Of a stretch of 64,000 nucleotides of DNA, positions 32,213 through 43,668 are shown one piece after another. Below the pieces are notes generated by a model. The model was not told the origin of the DNA. It saw only the letters and a list, made by a program, of their open reading frames with translations, and did no database searches. Origin of the DNA: Diplonema papillatum (taxonomy: Eukaryota > Euglenozoa > Diplonemea > Diplonemida > Diplonemidae); the NCBI GenBank assembly GCA_030068145.1, contig JAPJBO010000708.1, positions 1 through 64,000 on the forward strand, read 5' to 3'. Positions within the stretch are counted from its first letter, which is position 1. Each line of letters starts with the position of its first letter. The translations under genes were made by a program, and so were the position numbers.

Positions 32213-34108
32213 TTTCATGAGGAACCTAGGGTTTGTACCTACCTACGAGAGAAAGTCACGTGATCTGCAAGACACTAGGCTTTTGGCAAACAAACGGTTG
32301 CTGTAAGCACGCTTGGCATTTGCACACCCGAACCGCTCATTCGGGGTTCTTCTGTAGGTCGAAGTTTCTTGTCATGTGAAAACCCCCGGGCCGAGGTACC
32401 ACCACGGCCCAGCCAAACGAGCGTGATTTCGTGTTTTTTGACATTTTCGCCCAAGGCGGTGACCGTACTCCGGGTATTACACATCACCTCCACTGTGGCA
32501 TGACACCGAATTTACGGCCAAAAAGCTGCGGAACTGCGTATTTGATGCAACAAAGCCAAAAAAGGAGGGTTTTCGGCCTGTTAACGAACGTTAACAGAAT
32601 CAGGGGGCTTTGCCTATTTCGGGGAGCGAGATTGACTGTTACCGTTACGCCTTCCTGAAGCCCGAGACTGCCAGAAAATTACCCCTACTGGCAGCACACA
32701 ACATCTGGCGGGCAGAAAAGCACTCAGGGGACCATAATATCCCACCCAGATGCTCCAGAAAAGTCCAAGGTCCGTACACTCAGGGTGGGTGCACCCAAGA
32801 AAGCTGCCATGTTCTAGCAAGAATATTTCCCTTGTCGACTTGTTGGAGCACACAGAGAACGACATCCAGGGTGGTTACGACCCCAGAACACACCCTCGGA
32901 TCACAAGACTGGGACACTGGACTCAGAATAGTGTTGAAAACCATCCTATGCCTTCTCAATCAAGCTGGTCCCGGGTGCGTAACGGTAGCGTAACGGTAGT
33001 GTAACGCTAGCATGCTCAGGTTTTCGGTACCAGGGGTAACCAAAATCCGCAAGATTACACCAGAACTGCACCTAAAATTGACTGCGTGCAGTCAGAGTAC
33101 TGCAAGAGTCCGGATGTCAGCCAGCAAAGCGGCACAGAGAAAAGCCGAAGAATGGTGGCCATCGTGAGCAGCTGCAGCAGGCCAGCACCACCGCACAAAT
33201 TCGAGGGATGGGCTGAAAAACTGCGTAGCCGAGAGCGGGCGGAACTGAGCAACGCAGTGCGGGAGTTCCATCCAGAAACCCTGTTTGCGACTGGGAGCAG
33301 TCCATCGTGAAAGCGGAGGGGTCTTCTTCTTGGGGAGAGCCGGAAGAGCAATTCGCCGAGGCAATTCGAGCCGTTTTCACTGGACACCGTGCCCGGCCTC
33401 TCTGACGATCGCCGTGCTCGGTTCAAGCAGATCCAAGGGGTAAAGACGAGCTTCCCCTTCGGTGTCCAAAGTACAACGCTGGGGGGCAAGCGCTTGGTAT
33501 TCAAGCTGTGATGTCTCGTGCGCACTCTCTCGTCCTTGGTGGTGGCCTGGGCAAGCCACCTCCATGCACTGGGTCTCCGCCGCCCACTAAATTTACCCTC
33601 CTCTGCCCTTTCTTGCCGGAGGTGCCGTCTTCGAAGGCGTTCCACCAGCACGTCCGATCCTTTCCTCTCCATACGTGGAAAATACGTCCATCCCCCAGAC
33701 CTCATCATTGAAGGCGTGCCTGTTCGTCCCCAACTGCGACTCGAGCACGAGCATCGTCTCTGTACCCGCACGACCTCTGGTGGAACGGTTCCTGCTCTCT
33801 TTACCGCAGCGGATCCTGTAGCTACCTGTGTCAAAACGTGTCAAACTGTACCTCCCAGTCTGTCCTTCCTTCTCAGCCTCTATCTTCGTCTTCGGGGCAT
33901 AACCGAACACGGGACCGCTCTGCGCAAGGTAGGGCCGTAATAGCCCCCTCCCCGGCTGCAGGGAAAGTGGTCGTCACAAAGGAAATACCCCGAAGCTCCC
34001 CGAATTTCCCCGAAACTCCCCGATATTTTTGTCTTGCAGATCACTGATTTTCTCTCGTAGGTAGGTGCAAACCCCAGGTTCCTTATGAAATTGCAACCAA
34101 ACACTTGT

Positions 34109-34216
34109 TATATAACAAGCAATCACTTGTTATATAACAAGTGCCACTTGTTATATAACAAGTGGCACTTGTTATACATTTTCACTTGTTAGGTCACTTG
34201 TTATATAACAAGTGAT
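34109..34216. repeat. right palindrome array (CTTGTTATATAACAAG)
   Basis: Four palindromes of the same type in mirror arrangement. Confidence 0.9.
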
Positions 34217-34247
34217 TGTGCATGACAAGAGCGTCGTGTATGAGCCA

Positions 34248-34248
<1 letters not shown>

Positions 34249-34280
<32 letters not shown>

Positions 34281-34602
34281 TGCAAGAACGTGCTTGGAAT
34301 GGGTATGTGCTCAACACCGCACTGGTCCCGTCTGCGCCGTGTTTCGGTCCTTTAAGCCACGGACACATAAGGCGGACCATCATCAGCGTGGAACCTGAGT
34401 GTCTGCAGACAGGACTGCGGTGTGAGTCTGGTTTGTCAGGCGGCTGTGGGACCACCCGTGCTACTAGAGCACAGGCGAATCCGTCACGGGGAGAAGGCCC
34501 CTACAACCGTGTCTGAGCAATCAGTTAAGAAAACTCAGGGCACTCGCCCTGATTGTGACTGCGACTCGCTAGGCAGCACTGACTTATCTTCTTTTTACGG
34601 TG
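34249..34602 (+). repeat. dispersed repeat family A, full-length copy
   Basis: A run of about 30 G, then TTGCAAGAACGTGCTTGGAA, through CTGTCTGCGCCGTGTTTCGG-like and GTGAGTCTGGTTTGTCAGGC blocks, to CACTCGCCCTGATTGTGACT and CTTCTTTTTACGGTG. Reference copy for the family. Read on the minus strand it ends in a C-run. Confidence 0.9.
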
Positions 34603-34719
34603 GAAAGGGAGGGGGGGGGGGGGCGGTGGTGGCGCCGACTTCGCTCATGGCATGCTGCCGAGGACCGCATCCCATGGTGCTTACGCATCTTACGAAGCAG
34701 ACACAGAGGCAGCTGCAAA

Positions 34720-34882
34720 ATGGGTCTTTTTTGTTGAACGCTTACGCCCGCCTGAACCCAGATTCACCTGTGTTTCGTGTGGACAGCACATTTACCTCCT
34801 TTGATCTATCGCAACTGGCAGCCTCCCCAAGTATTTCCTACAAAGCAGGTGCTTATACAAAAGAAATGCGTAGTTTTGTGAA
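34720..34882 (+). repeat. dispersed repeat family C, copy 2 (partial)
   Basis: ATGGGTCTTTTTTGTTGAAC through CTTTGATCTATCGCAACTGG to CAAAGCAGGTGCTTATACAA, as in 36030-36180. Confidence 0.85.
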
Positions 34883-35965
34883 AGAGAGAGACAAGCCCAA
34901 GTGTGGCTCTCACCGTCAGGTGGGAAGTCCATCATCAGGCCAGATTCGCTACCTGAAGGAGGCACCCGGCCCGCCCATTGTCACTCTCTCCCGAGGAGAG
35001 GGAAAGGGCAAAGTGGCCACGGGGGGGGTGTCGACAGCATCACACACAGGGCTAGCTTTATGTGTCGCACGCCCAACCCTATTTCGTGTTCTGGCAACGG
35101 GGTGCCGTGCCTTGTTGCTTCCTTTTCGGGTCCTATTCATATTCGGAGGCAGGGCGCGTTCGTAAAGTAAGCCGGCGGCCATCCCTATCTCCTGGGACTG
35201 CACTCGGATATTGCCTGCCGCTGTTTATCAGGTGCGCCGCGGTCTATCAGTTCCATCCCTATCCCCTAGTAAGCTGCATCGAAGTGCCTGGAGCTGTATT
35301 CTTCAGTCTATCACGTGCGAAGAGATAACCGCGACGCCGGCGATGCAGATTGTCGCCACAGATTATTTGCATTCTAACCCAATCTAACCCAACGACCACG
35401 GGTCTATCAAGAGGGGATGGTGCGGCACATGAAGACAATGTCACGAGCAAGTTCGTAGGAAAGCATGGGCAGCGGCCGATCTTTATGTGCCGATTCGGCA
35501 GGTGCTGTCGAAAAGGTTCCTCTAAGGTATCGTGATACTAGTATGCGTATCGTATCTGCGGTGGTGGTGGCAGTACGTGTGCTTTGTCTTTGTTGTCGTT
35601 CCCCGACGATTCGACTCGTTTTAGAGCGCGCTCTCATTTTTCGACGTGTCTTGTTATTTCCGGGCGCTTGCGACCTCGTCAGCGCTTATTGTGGTTTAGA
35701 GGTTCGGTGTCTTTTTTGCACATAAAAAAGAAATAGCCTCCTCACTATACATCACCGCTCCCGGGCAATGACGACACAGGGTCAGGCTTGCCCGCCCGAG
35801 GTTGACTCCTGCGAGGAAGGTTAGGGAGTTGCTTGAATGTTCATGATTGCTCTTCCTTTTGGGGCATTTTTCGGGGGCCCCTTTCGGTTCTCACCATCGG
35901 ATGCGATTCTTCAAAAAGGAAACGGAACTGACAGAAAAAAAAATAGAGAGAGAAAATAGAGAGAA
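34883..35965. other. gene-less stretch
   Basis: About 1.1 kb. No gene, RNA or clear repeat recognised. Confidence 0.45.
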
Positions 35966-36470
35966 AAAATACTCGAGGGACTGCCTTGTGCTCATTTCGA
36001 AGGAGGCTAGAGGGGGAGAAAACAATACAACTACAAAGTGGGTCTTTTTTGTTGAACGCTTACGCCCGCCACTAAACCCAGGGTTACCTGTGTTTCGTGT
36101 GGGCTACAGCACATTTACCTCCTTTGATCTATCGCAACTGGCAGTCTCCTCAAGCATTTCCTACAAAGCAGGTGCTTATACAAAAAAACAATTTGGTTCA
36201 CCATCGGATGTGATTCTTAGTAGTAGTAGTAGTAGTAGTAGAGTGTGTCGTCTGCCGAAGCAGCCGGAGACAGCAGGCGCGAGCAGGTCTTGCTTTACTT
36301 TTCTCTTCTTCATGAAGACCCGCCCCCGGCATCCCTGACTGTCCAATCACTGTCGAGAAGCTTGCGCCTATTGTGATGAGGTGGTTGACCAGGCCCCCAC
36401 GAAGCCTTATACACATCACGGCTACAACACGAGGATGCAGCCCTGCTTAGGTGTGCACTCAGCCATCAGG
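35966..36470 (+). repeat. dispersed repeat family C, longest copy
   Basis: ACTCGAGGGACTGCCTTGTG, the TTTGTTGAACGC block, a TAG trinucleotide run at about 36218, CCGAAGCAGCCGGAGACAGC and GGTTGACCAGGCCCCCACGA. Carries both the 10845-type and 34720-type segments. Confidence 0.85.
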
Positions 36471-36736
36471 CCATTGGCTGCTAAGCACCCCCCGACCGGT
36501 CGATTTGCCACTTTTGTGGCCCTCTATTCGCCGGGCGGTGCTGTCAGCACCGCCGGGCGGTGCTGTCAGCACTTGTTCCGCGTCGCATCAAGTACATGAT
36601 GCTGGCGGTTGGGGGATCGGCGACCGCGACTCAATTAAGGTGCGGTCAACAGTGTCACCACGTGAAGGCCCCCCCATACACGTGATTCTTCAAAAACAAA
36701 AAAAGAGGGGGGGGGAAACAGAAGAGAGAGAGAGAG

Positions 36737-36916
36737 TTTGAATAGAGCATCTATTTGGTATCGGAAAGTAGGTGCGAGATCAGGCAAACCTTGGGCGCTA
36801 GCTTCGTTTAACCGTGAATCTAATAATCAGGGCTTACCCCACATTCTCGCTTTCATTTCACCAACCCTGTGACAATTATCATTTTCACCGTTTCTGCCAA
36901 CGCGACCTTTTCTGAG
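36737..36916 (+). repeat. solo A-B unit of the YR retrotransposon
   Basis: 180 bp: A (36737-36858) and B (36839-36916) fused through one copy of the 20-mer CCACATTCTCGCTTTCATTT, flanked on both sides by GA runs. At least four substitutions from the full element. Either an excision or recombination remnant, or an unoccupied target unit. Confidence 0.9.
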
Positions 36917-37700
36917 AGAGAGAGAGACGAGTTTGAGTGCAGGGACCATCTCTCCGACGAGTTTCCGGTCGCATCACTACTACCGAAACCCCTGAAGGTT
37001 GATTATTGCGGTATGTATGTTTTTCCGGTTCAGCGGGGGGGTTGCTCGACGGACCGCTTTGTGTGTGTGCAGGGAGACAGTTTCCTTGCCGGAGGTTTCC
37101 CTTACTACGCAATGGACCCTTTGGTGCACAACAACAGCTCTAGTACTTCCCCCGTCGAAAAAAATGGTTGCAGGGCCGTTCGAGTATTCTTGCCGCCAAA
37201 GGACTCGTCGAAACTTCACTCTGAAAACCGAACACCTGCAAAGAGCCTGTGCAAGTGCCCCACCCGAAAAGCCACTCCGGTGGAAGCCGTGTCAGGCACG
37301 CGCGCACAAAATGGTCCGAACTTGGCTGGCCAATAAAAGCCGTCAATCCTCGCTTGGAATCGCAGTGGAGAGACATACAAACGAACGCCTCGCCCACTCA
37401 AATAGTCATGGTTACTCCCGCCGTTTACTCCAGCCTGGCCTGATATCGCAGCGTTGGCATGCAAGGCACGGGGCAGAAGTCATCTTCACTCGTCACCACT
37501 GCGAGGAAGCGAGTTGCTGTGGTCCAATGAGCCAGTTGAATTGTTCGTAGCTGACATGCATTGCGGGGAACAACATGCAAGAAGGTTGCCCAAGGAAGAA
37601 AATCGCGAGCCTTGAAAATTCGCAACTGGCCTCCTCGAATACTTCCAATGAAGCCGATGTCCGTTCTTTGGAGAAAGGCGTGGGTTTGTTTTACTGGTTA
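36917..37700. other. gene-less stretch paralogous at its start to ~4970-5032
   Basis: First ~60 bp (CGAGTTTGAGTGCAGGGACC ...) match the sequence after the long GA tract at 4.98 kb. No gene recognised. Confidence 0.5.
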
Positions 37701-37943
37701 CCTACCCTCCCCCGTGCATAAGATGGATGAAAAGCTCGGGGTTTGGCAGTATCCATCTTAATCAAGGGGGGTATCCATCTTAAACACGGGGGCACTGTAG
37801 ACTACAGTGTAGTCACTTTGCACAGGGGTACCTCACCCCCGTGTTTAAGATGGATTGGCATTCTCGCCTGTTATCCATCTTAATCAAGGGGGTTTGGCTA
37901 TCCGTCTTATGCACGGGGGGGGGGGGGGGGGGGGGGGGGTAGG
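37701..37943. mobile_element. MITE-like foldback element, TA-flanked
   Basis: Ends CCTACCC ... CCCGTGCATAAGATGGAT, matched inversely at 37897-37943 around a G-run of about 24. TA at 37699-37700 and 37944-37945. Inside, TATCCATCTTAAACACGGGG is repeated inversely at about 37835-37855, giving nested stems. 243 bp, non-coding. Confidence 0.75.
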
Positions 37944-37945
37944 TA

Positions 37946-40075
37946 TGTCTGTATTGTTTTATATGAAAGCCGGGATGGGTGCGCGGCAATATTCTGGCGG
38001 TTCCTTTCTATCAACGTCGCGCAGGCGAAACCCCGTCGGGGCCGATTCGTGTTTAAAGAAAGCCGGTATTGTTACGTCTTCGGGTGCAGCTCTCGGCGAT
38101 GAAAAAGTTGCGGGTGGTATCTGGATCAGATTCGTATCCCCCTAGATGGTTTGAATTTGAGGTCTTCCTTCAGCTACAATGAGCAGTACGCAGCGTCAGC
38201 TACGACAGCGCAGGCAGACCAGCAAGCAGAACGGTGGACCCCCCATCCACCTGAAGTTGGTGTGAAAGAGCGCGTGGACGAGACAGACGGCTATTTTGTG
38301 TTTCCGACGATCCGAATGGGCGTACAGATTGGTGTCTTTCGACCTTCTTGTGTGTTTGTGAAGTTCAGCTTAGTGCGTGCTTGTGGTGATCGGGGGGATC
38401 CTTTTTTTTAATAGTACATCTGTACTGACGGGAACATTTCCGGAACAACGGTTGCACATGAAAGAGAAAACGAAGCCAACGAAAAAGTGCTAATACAGGA
38501 AAGCCCCCCCAGAGAGGTTTATACCCTGTACACGCGAAGAACAAGAAACTTTTGCCTTATCATTTTCATCACCCTTGGTCAGTTGATGCTGATCGTCCGT
38601 TGCTTCGTTTATCAGTGCAAGCCCCAACTCCGGAAATGTTCTTGAGTCGCAGCTCTGACGTGCCAATACTCCGATGGCTCTCTTCTTTCGACTTCGCCCC
38701 GACCCTGCCGACTTTCTTTCCAACAAATTCGCGTTCAAAGGATCAAAGGATGCCGAAACTTTCAAGTATCCGGTGACGGTTGACATTTTTTTTTGGTTGA
38801 AACCCCACAAGCGTCTCTGAGCCGTGGCACTCGGCAAGTAGATAAATGCCTACGGGGGGGCGGGCGGGGGGGGTTTGTGTGTCCGGACTGTGCTGTTGTC
38901 GCCGCTTGTTGGTTGTTGTCGGCGGCCTTGTATTGAAAAAAAAAGACGAGCGAAGAACGGTTGCCCATTGGACACGCGTCCGGCGTTGTTCGGTTCCTTT
39001 TTTTTTTTTTCCGAGACGGAAAAAAGGTTGCAGAGTTCCGAAATGAACTTTTTACAACTTTAGTTCGGTGTGGGGACTCCCCTGGATGGTTTCGACTTCG
39101 CCTTTGGCCGCGATCGGAATGCAGGTCGGTGGCGATATACATCTGTATCACCAGGACCATACTTCGTCTGCTCGTCTTGATTGTGCCCACACATGTGCAA
39201 GGTTGATGTGATCGCTTGAGCGGGTAAACGGTCTGCGTGACTTGCTGCTCGTGTGGCGATTGCTGTCGATTCTGCTAGGCCCTGATAGACGGGAAGACGC
39301 TGACGGACAGCGGATGGACACTGCGCTAGACTGATAGACAGCTGGCAGGAACTGATGAGCAGATGACAGCCGACAATCAATTCAGCATGCGTACCTCTGG
39401 CTCTAAACCACGCGAATCTTCCGGGAACTTCTCTGTGTGTATGAGAAGACCCCGGAAAGTCGGCTGAAGCAGTTGTTCGTTTGTGCTCGGAGATAAAAGG
39501 ATGAAAGACTGCGTGTTTTTTCCCGTTCAAGGAAAAGAGGTGGCCGGATATCAGAATAAAACAGACGTCAAAAACAGGCAGAGCCGTGCACCAAGGTGGC
39601 TGGGGGAGGCGCGGTTGCCATGCACCCAGCCAAACGCAAAAGCACCGAGTTCGGCCGGTCAGCTACTTTGCGGGTTTGCCTCAGCGACGCCGCTCTTGCA
39701 GAATAGTAATAGTAGTAAGTGTCGATCTGCCGAACCGTAACAAAAAAAACGAGAAGAAAAAAAAGGAAACGTGCGCATGTCGCTCCCATTCTCCGATGAT
39801 GAGTCTCGGAGGGGGGAGAAAACATGCAGTGGGCACTGGTCTGTTCGGGTCGTTGCGGTTGGTTCTGGGTTTGGGAAAATAAGGTGGGGTGAGAAGGTTT
39901 GCGGGGGGGAGCTGGATCTTGATTGTGGCCATTGCACTCTCGCTCCTGGCCCACAGCTTTCCAGCTCGTAGTCCGAGTTCTACGTCAATGACAGAGAGGT
40001 AGAAGTGCTTGCCTCTATGGATGGAAGTACGCGTACCATCATCGCGATCCAGGAATGTAACACAGTGACCTTTGG
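37946..40075. other. gene-less stretch
   Basis: About 2.1 kb with only short frames; short G- and T-runs near 38855 and 39000. I see nothing I can name. Confidence 0.45.
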
Positions 40076-40404
40076 ACGGGGGATTGCAAGAACGTGCTTG
40101 AATTGGATATGTGCTCAACACCGCACTGGTGTCCTATAAGCCACGGACACGTCGCGGCGGACCATCTTCAGCGCGGAACCAGTGTCTGCAAACCGGACAC
40201 CGGTGCGAGATTTATTTGCCAGGCGGCTGTTCGTAGCCCGTTCACAGCCAGGACTACCCGTGCCACTAGAGTACAGGCAAATCCGTCACGGGGGAAGGCC
40301 CCTACAACCGTGTCTGAGCAATCAGTTACAAAACTCCGGGCCCCCGCCCTGATTGTGACTGTGACTCGCTAGGCCGCACTGACTTGTCTTCTTCTTACGG
40401 TGAC
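40076..40404 (+). repeat. dispersed repeat family A, near-full copy
   Basis: GGGGGATTGCAAGAACGTGC to TTGTCTTCTTCTTACGGTG, with a deletion near CACTGGTGTCCTATAAGCC. Confidence 0.87.
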
Positions 40405-40423
40405 AAACGGTAACCTTTGGACG

Positions 40424-40496
40424 GGGGGGGATCCTAGTTTAATGTTTAGACAGAACACTGCCTCTCATGCACGAACATGTACGCTCAACAACGCAC
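40424..40496 (+). repeat. dispersed repeat family B, copy
   Basis: G-run, ATCCTAGTTTAATGTTTAGA, CAGAACACTGCCTC. It is followed at 40545-40735 by a strongly diverged family-A right half (CACGGCCAGGACCACCCATG). Confidence 0.72.
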
Positions 40497-42596
40497 TCCT
40501 CACATCCTGCACCGTAGTTCCGTCCTTAAGCCACGGGCACGTGAGGCGTTTCTCACGGTTGTTCGCAGCTTGTCACGGCCAGGACCACCCATGCTAGGGC
40601 AGAGCACAGGAAAATCGGTCTCGGGAAACTTCACAAGCGTGTCTAGAGTGAAAAGTCTCAGGGCACCCCCCTGAGTTTGTTGTTTAGCTTGTGACTGCGA
40701 CTGGCTGGAACGCACTGAGTAGTCTCGCGCAGCACCAATGGTGGGAGCACCAACGGAAGGTGCGAGGAACCCTGCTGTCTTATACACGAAGTACCCTACT
40801 GAAAAGGGACCGCAAGACCGTGCTTGGAATGATTACGTGCGCAACGCCGATCCAAGAGTGACCAAGGACCGATAGTCCGGTCATTCTGCGACGCGGCTTC
40901 GGATTATTGTCTATCTACTGCAGTCTCCTGCAAAAGAAATTGACAGTGGTTTCTTTTTCGTTTCTTTTTTCGTTTTTTCTTCTACTTTTTTCCCACTGAC
41001 TCCTCCAATCATGATCTGCCTGCCCTCTGACTTAATCAAATTGCTGCAAAAAACGGCCGGAGGGGGGTGTTCGAGGCTTCGGATTCTTGCTAATTTCCAA
41101 AGGTCTCCTGCAAGTTGGCGGTGGTTTTCTTGCATTAACTCCTCCAATCCTAATCTGCTTGTTCGCTGGCATGTAATCAAGTTGCGGTAGAAGACAGCCT
41201 GAGGAATGCGAAGCTTCGGCAAGTTACGACGGGTCATGTACAGGTAGTCGAGTATCGCTGGGGCATTTCGAGTCAGTCTGCCACGGTCGCAGCCAGGGCT
41301 TTATACGAAACGATGAGCAGTGGTGCCCATAACCACTCCTCAAAAAATTAGTATGGCGCAAAAATAAGAAAAATGGAGCAATAACCACTTCTTTGGCACC
41401 TGATAAAGGAAGCTCGTACGGTCGTATAAAACCCTGGTTGCGGCAGGCAGTCGGTGAAAAAAGGAAACCTTTGGTGCAAGGGTTCTCTAATCGGTGTCTG
41501 GATGTCTGTTGACAGGATTTTTGTGTGTCCGGCGAATATTCTTCTTTTTTTTCCCTCGTTTGCCTAGTGTTTATTTCTAGACTATTCATGTTTTCGTTAT
41601 TATTTCCCGTTCGTTGTTATAACCCATACACCTGCCTATCAAGCGGGGCCGACCTGCTTGAGTGGAAAAGAAGAAATGTGTTCAGCTGAAAAAGGCCACC
41701 GAGGTAGGATACGTTTCTTCTCCCTTCGAACGGCTTCTTTCAGCTGTGAAACCGAAGCGAGCATGAACTCGTATTCGTCACGCCGCACAGTTGGATCGTA
41801 CCCCAGGTCTGTTTTGCCGCCGAAGCATGAATTTCTTCCGGAATAAACAGCTTGCCTCCTCGGGCAGGCCGTCCGTGAAAGTGTCGGGAGCAAGCAGCAA
41901 CGAACCGTCTCAACGCAATACGACGGCGGAGGCCCAAGAAGCGCGCACTGCTACCGAAATGAAATAAATATGACACGCAGCACAGCGTTCATGAAGCATG
42001 TGTTCGTGCCACTCGGCCGACAAACAGCCTTTGCTGGGTTCGATTCTTCCCTGTTTTGCCTTGTATTCGGTATTCGAGGTGATACATGAAGTGGCGAAAT
42101 GATCAGTATCCCTAGTGCGGCACATACGGCGGTAGTCCTCATGGAGTGGTGAAGCGGTAATGGTGCAGTGTTGATTAGACAGGTGTGTGGTAACAAATGT
42201 GGTTGTCATCATCACTAAAAAGTGACGAGTGGAAAGCGCTGAAACGGTAGTAATAAAAATACGTGCACACAACGGAGCCACGGCACGTTTGTTTCCTTTG
42301 CTTCTATTAGCCACACGGGTGCCAAGCTTCACATGTTCGGCGGTCCTGCAGAGCCACGAGCCTGCGGGTCAAGTGGCTACCGATTTACCGAACCAAAAAG
42401 CATCGAGGCGTGACATATCTTCCGGGGGCTGAAGCACGATAGTCCGCAGTCAACGGTAAAAACGACGTTGTTTTGATATGCTTCTTGCACCGGTGCAAAC
42501 GTCTTCTTCTCATCGGGGCGGCAGCAAGATCCGGCCCGTCGGTGCATGTCGTCATCCACACCTCTTCAACGCCAGACAGGTCAAAGTATGCAGCAA
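40497..42596. other. diverged family-A remnant and gene-less stretch
   Basis: Another decayed family-A start lies at about 40797 (GGGACCGCAAGACCGTGCTT). Between 40900 and 41220 a degenerate pair of ~130-bp blocks shares AATCAAATTGC/AATCAAGTTGCGG. No gene recognised. Confidence 0.45.
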
Positions 42597-42960
42597 CGCT
42601 AGGCCGCCTTGCCTCGGTTGTCTCAACGCATGCTTGAACCACGTTGTGTCGGCATTAAACCCGGTTGTGAGGTACGCTACGCCGACGTGCCTTCGTAGTC
42701 CCAACATTACTTGAGCCATGCTAGGCCGCCTTGCCTCGGTTGTCTCACTCAACGCGTCGTCTAAACCCGGTTGTGAGGTACGCTACGCCGACGTGTCTTT
42801 CGTAGTCGCACATGACTTGAGCCACGCTAGGCCGCCATGCTTCAGTTGTCTCGGCGCCTTGAGACACGTTGTGCCGGAAAATCTGAGAGTCACGCTACAC
42901 CGGCGTGGCTTCAATAGCCGCAATGCTACGTGGGTCACGTTATGCCGCCACAGCCCCGCA
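42597..42960. repeat. degenerate ~120-bp tandem repeat, three units
   Basis: Each unit carries GCTAGGCCGCC(T/A)TGC, GGTTGTCTC, GTTGTGAGGTACGCTACGCC and a CGTAGTC block. Confidence 0.8.
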
Positions 42961-43155
42961 CGATTCGATGCTGCTGGAGTCAAAGTCCTCGGGAAGGCCC
43001 GGCCTTTTGCCACATCTCCACTTCATCGTCGACTCGTCGCAGCCCACGTCCGTGTTTTCCGATAGCACCTCCGGAACCTTCTTCATCTTCTGCTCAGGGA
43101 CGGGGGTGGACGCTGGCGAGAGTGCCTTCGCTTGCTGCTGGCTGCAATTTCCCAT
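42940..43155 (-). CDS. small protein with N-terminal MGNC acylation motif
   Basis: 71 residues from the ATG at 43155 in the context GGAATCATGGGA. It starts MGNCSQQQ: Gly2 would be an N-myristoylation site after Met removal, and Cys4 a palmitoylation site, the usual dual-acylation signal for plasma or flagellar membrane anchoring. The rest is hydrophilic, with four further Cys (CD, RCGK, ESCG) and no domain I know. The frame is open further upstream to a TTG, but MGNC is the only sensible start. The last codons overlap the tandem repeat at 42597-42960. It may be only a first exon, although no donor is needed because the frame ends in TAA. Could be a chance frame. Confidence 0.42.
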   Translation of the reverse strand: MGNCSQQQAKALSPASTPVPEQKMKKVPEVLSENTDVGCDESTMKWRCGKRPGLPEDFDSSSIESCGAVAA

Positions 43156-43389
43156 GATTCCTCTCTCTTCCCCCACGTTGGGTTCCTTTCGGCGGGCTTC
43201 TATGTGTGGTTCTTTGTTGTGTACAGCCCGTCCGCAAACGTCGGTTGAAGTCGCTTTCTCTCGTATGCGTCGTTCGTATGTTTCGGTATTCTTCGCTGCT
43301 TGTGAAGTGGGCAAGACGTGTGTGGCTCTTCCTTCTTCTTTCTCGCGATTAAAAAATGCTTCGCCAATATAATTCTCTTCCTGGCGGTG

Positions 43390-43668
43390 TTTGGGGGCCT
43401 GTTCATTTTAAATGTGCTGCGCCCCCCTTCGGGGCTCTTAGCAGTGTGAACTTGAAATGCAGGGTGGGCTTACATTGTCAAAGGCTAGTGTTACTTGATA
43501 ACGTCGTCTGAAGACGATCTCGATGCGATGGACGATGATGATGAGGACCGGCTGGTGATATCGAGCTCCATTCTTTGAACGCTGCGCTTTCGCGTCGCGT
43601 GCTTTTTCTTGAATGGGGCCTGTTCATTTTAAATGTACTGCGCCCCCCTTTCGGGGCTCTTAGCATAC
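43390..43668. repeat. direct repeat of ~52 bp enclosing 170 bp
   Basis: GGGGCCTGTTCATTTTAAAT ... TTCGGGGCTCTTAGCA occurs at 43392-43443 and 43614-43666 with two differences. It lies upstream of the MGNC frame. Confidence 0.85.

Larger units (their letters stand above)
32066..34238. mobile_element. TA-flanked element related to 18846-22203, without intact ORFs
   Basis: 2173 bp. Termini CACGACGCACTTGTTAG (left) and, inversely, CACGACGCTCTTGTCATG (right), flanked by TA at 32064-32065 and 34239-34240. Subterminal palindromes have core CTTGTTATATAACAAG. Further inside, about 80 bp (GTTTGGTTGCAATTTCATGA to GATCTGCAAGAC) are inverted between about 32200-32275 and 34035-34110 with a few mismatches. 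ATAACTAGTTATATTT near 32101 is also in the other element. The core (32280-34030) has only frames I do not trust. Non-autonomous relative or a decayed copy. Confidence 0.78.

Noticed and set aside
33055..33834. 259-residue minus-strand frame inside the 32066 element
   Set aside because: Arg/Ser-rich with no motif, and the opposite strand has similarly weak frames; no sign of selection.
41910..42332. Minus-strand frame with spaced Cys resembling a CHCH protein
   Set aside because: The Cys spacing does not fit C-x9-C and no other support was found.
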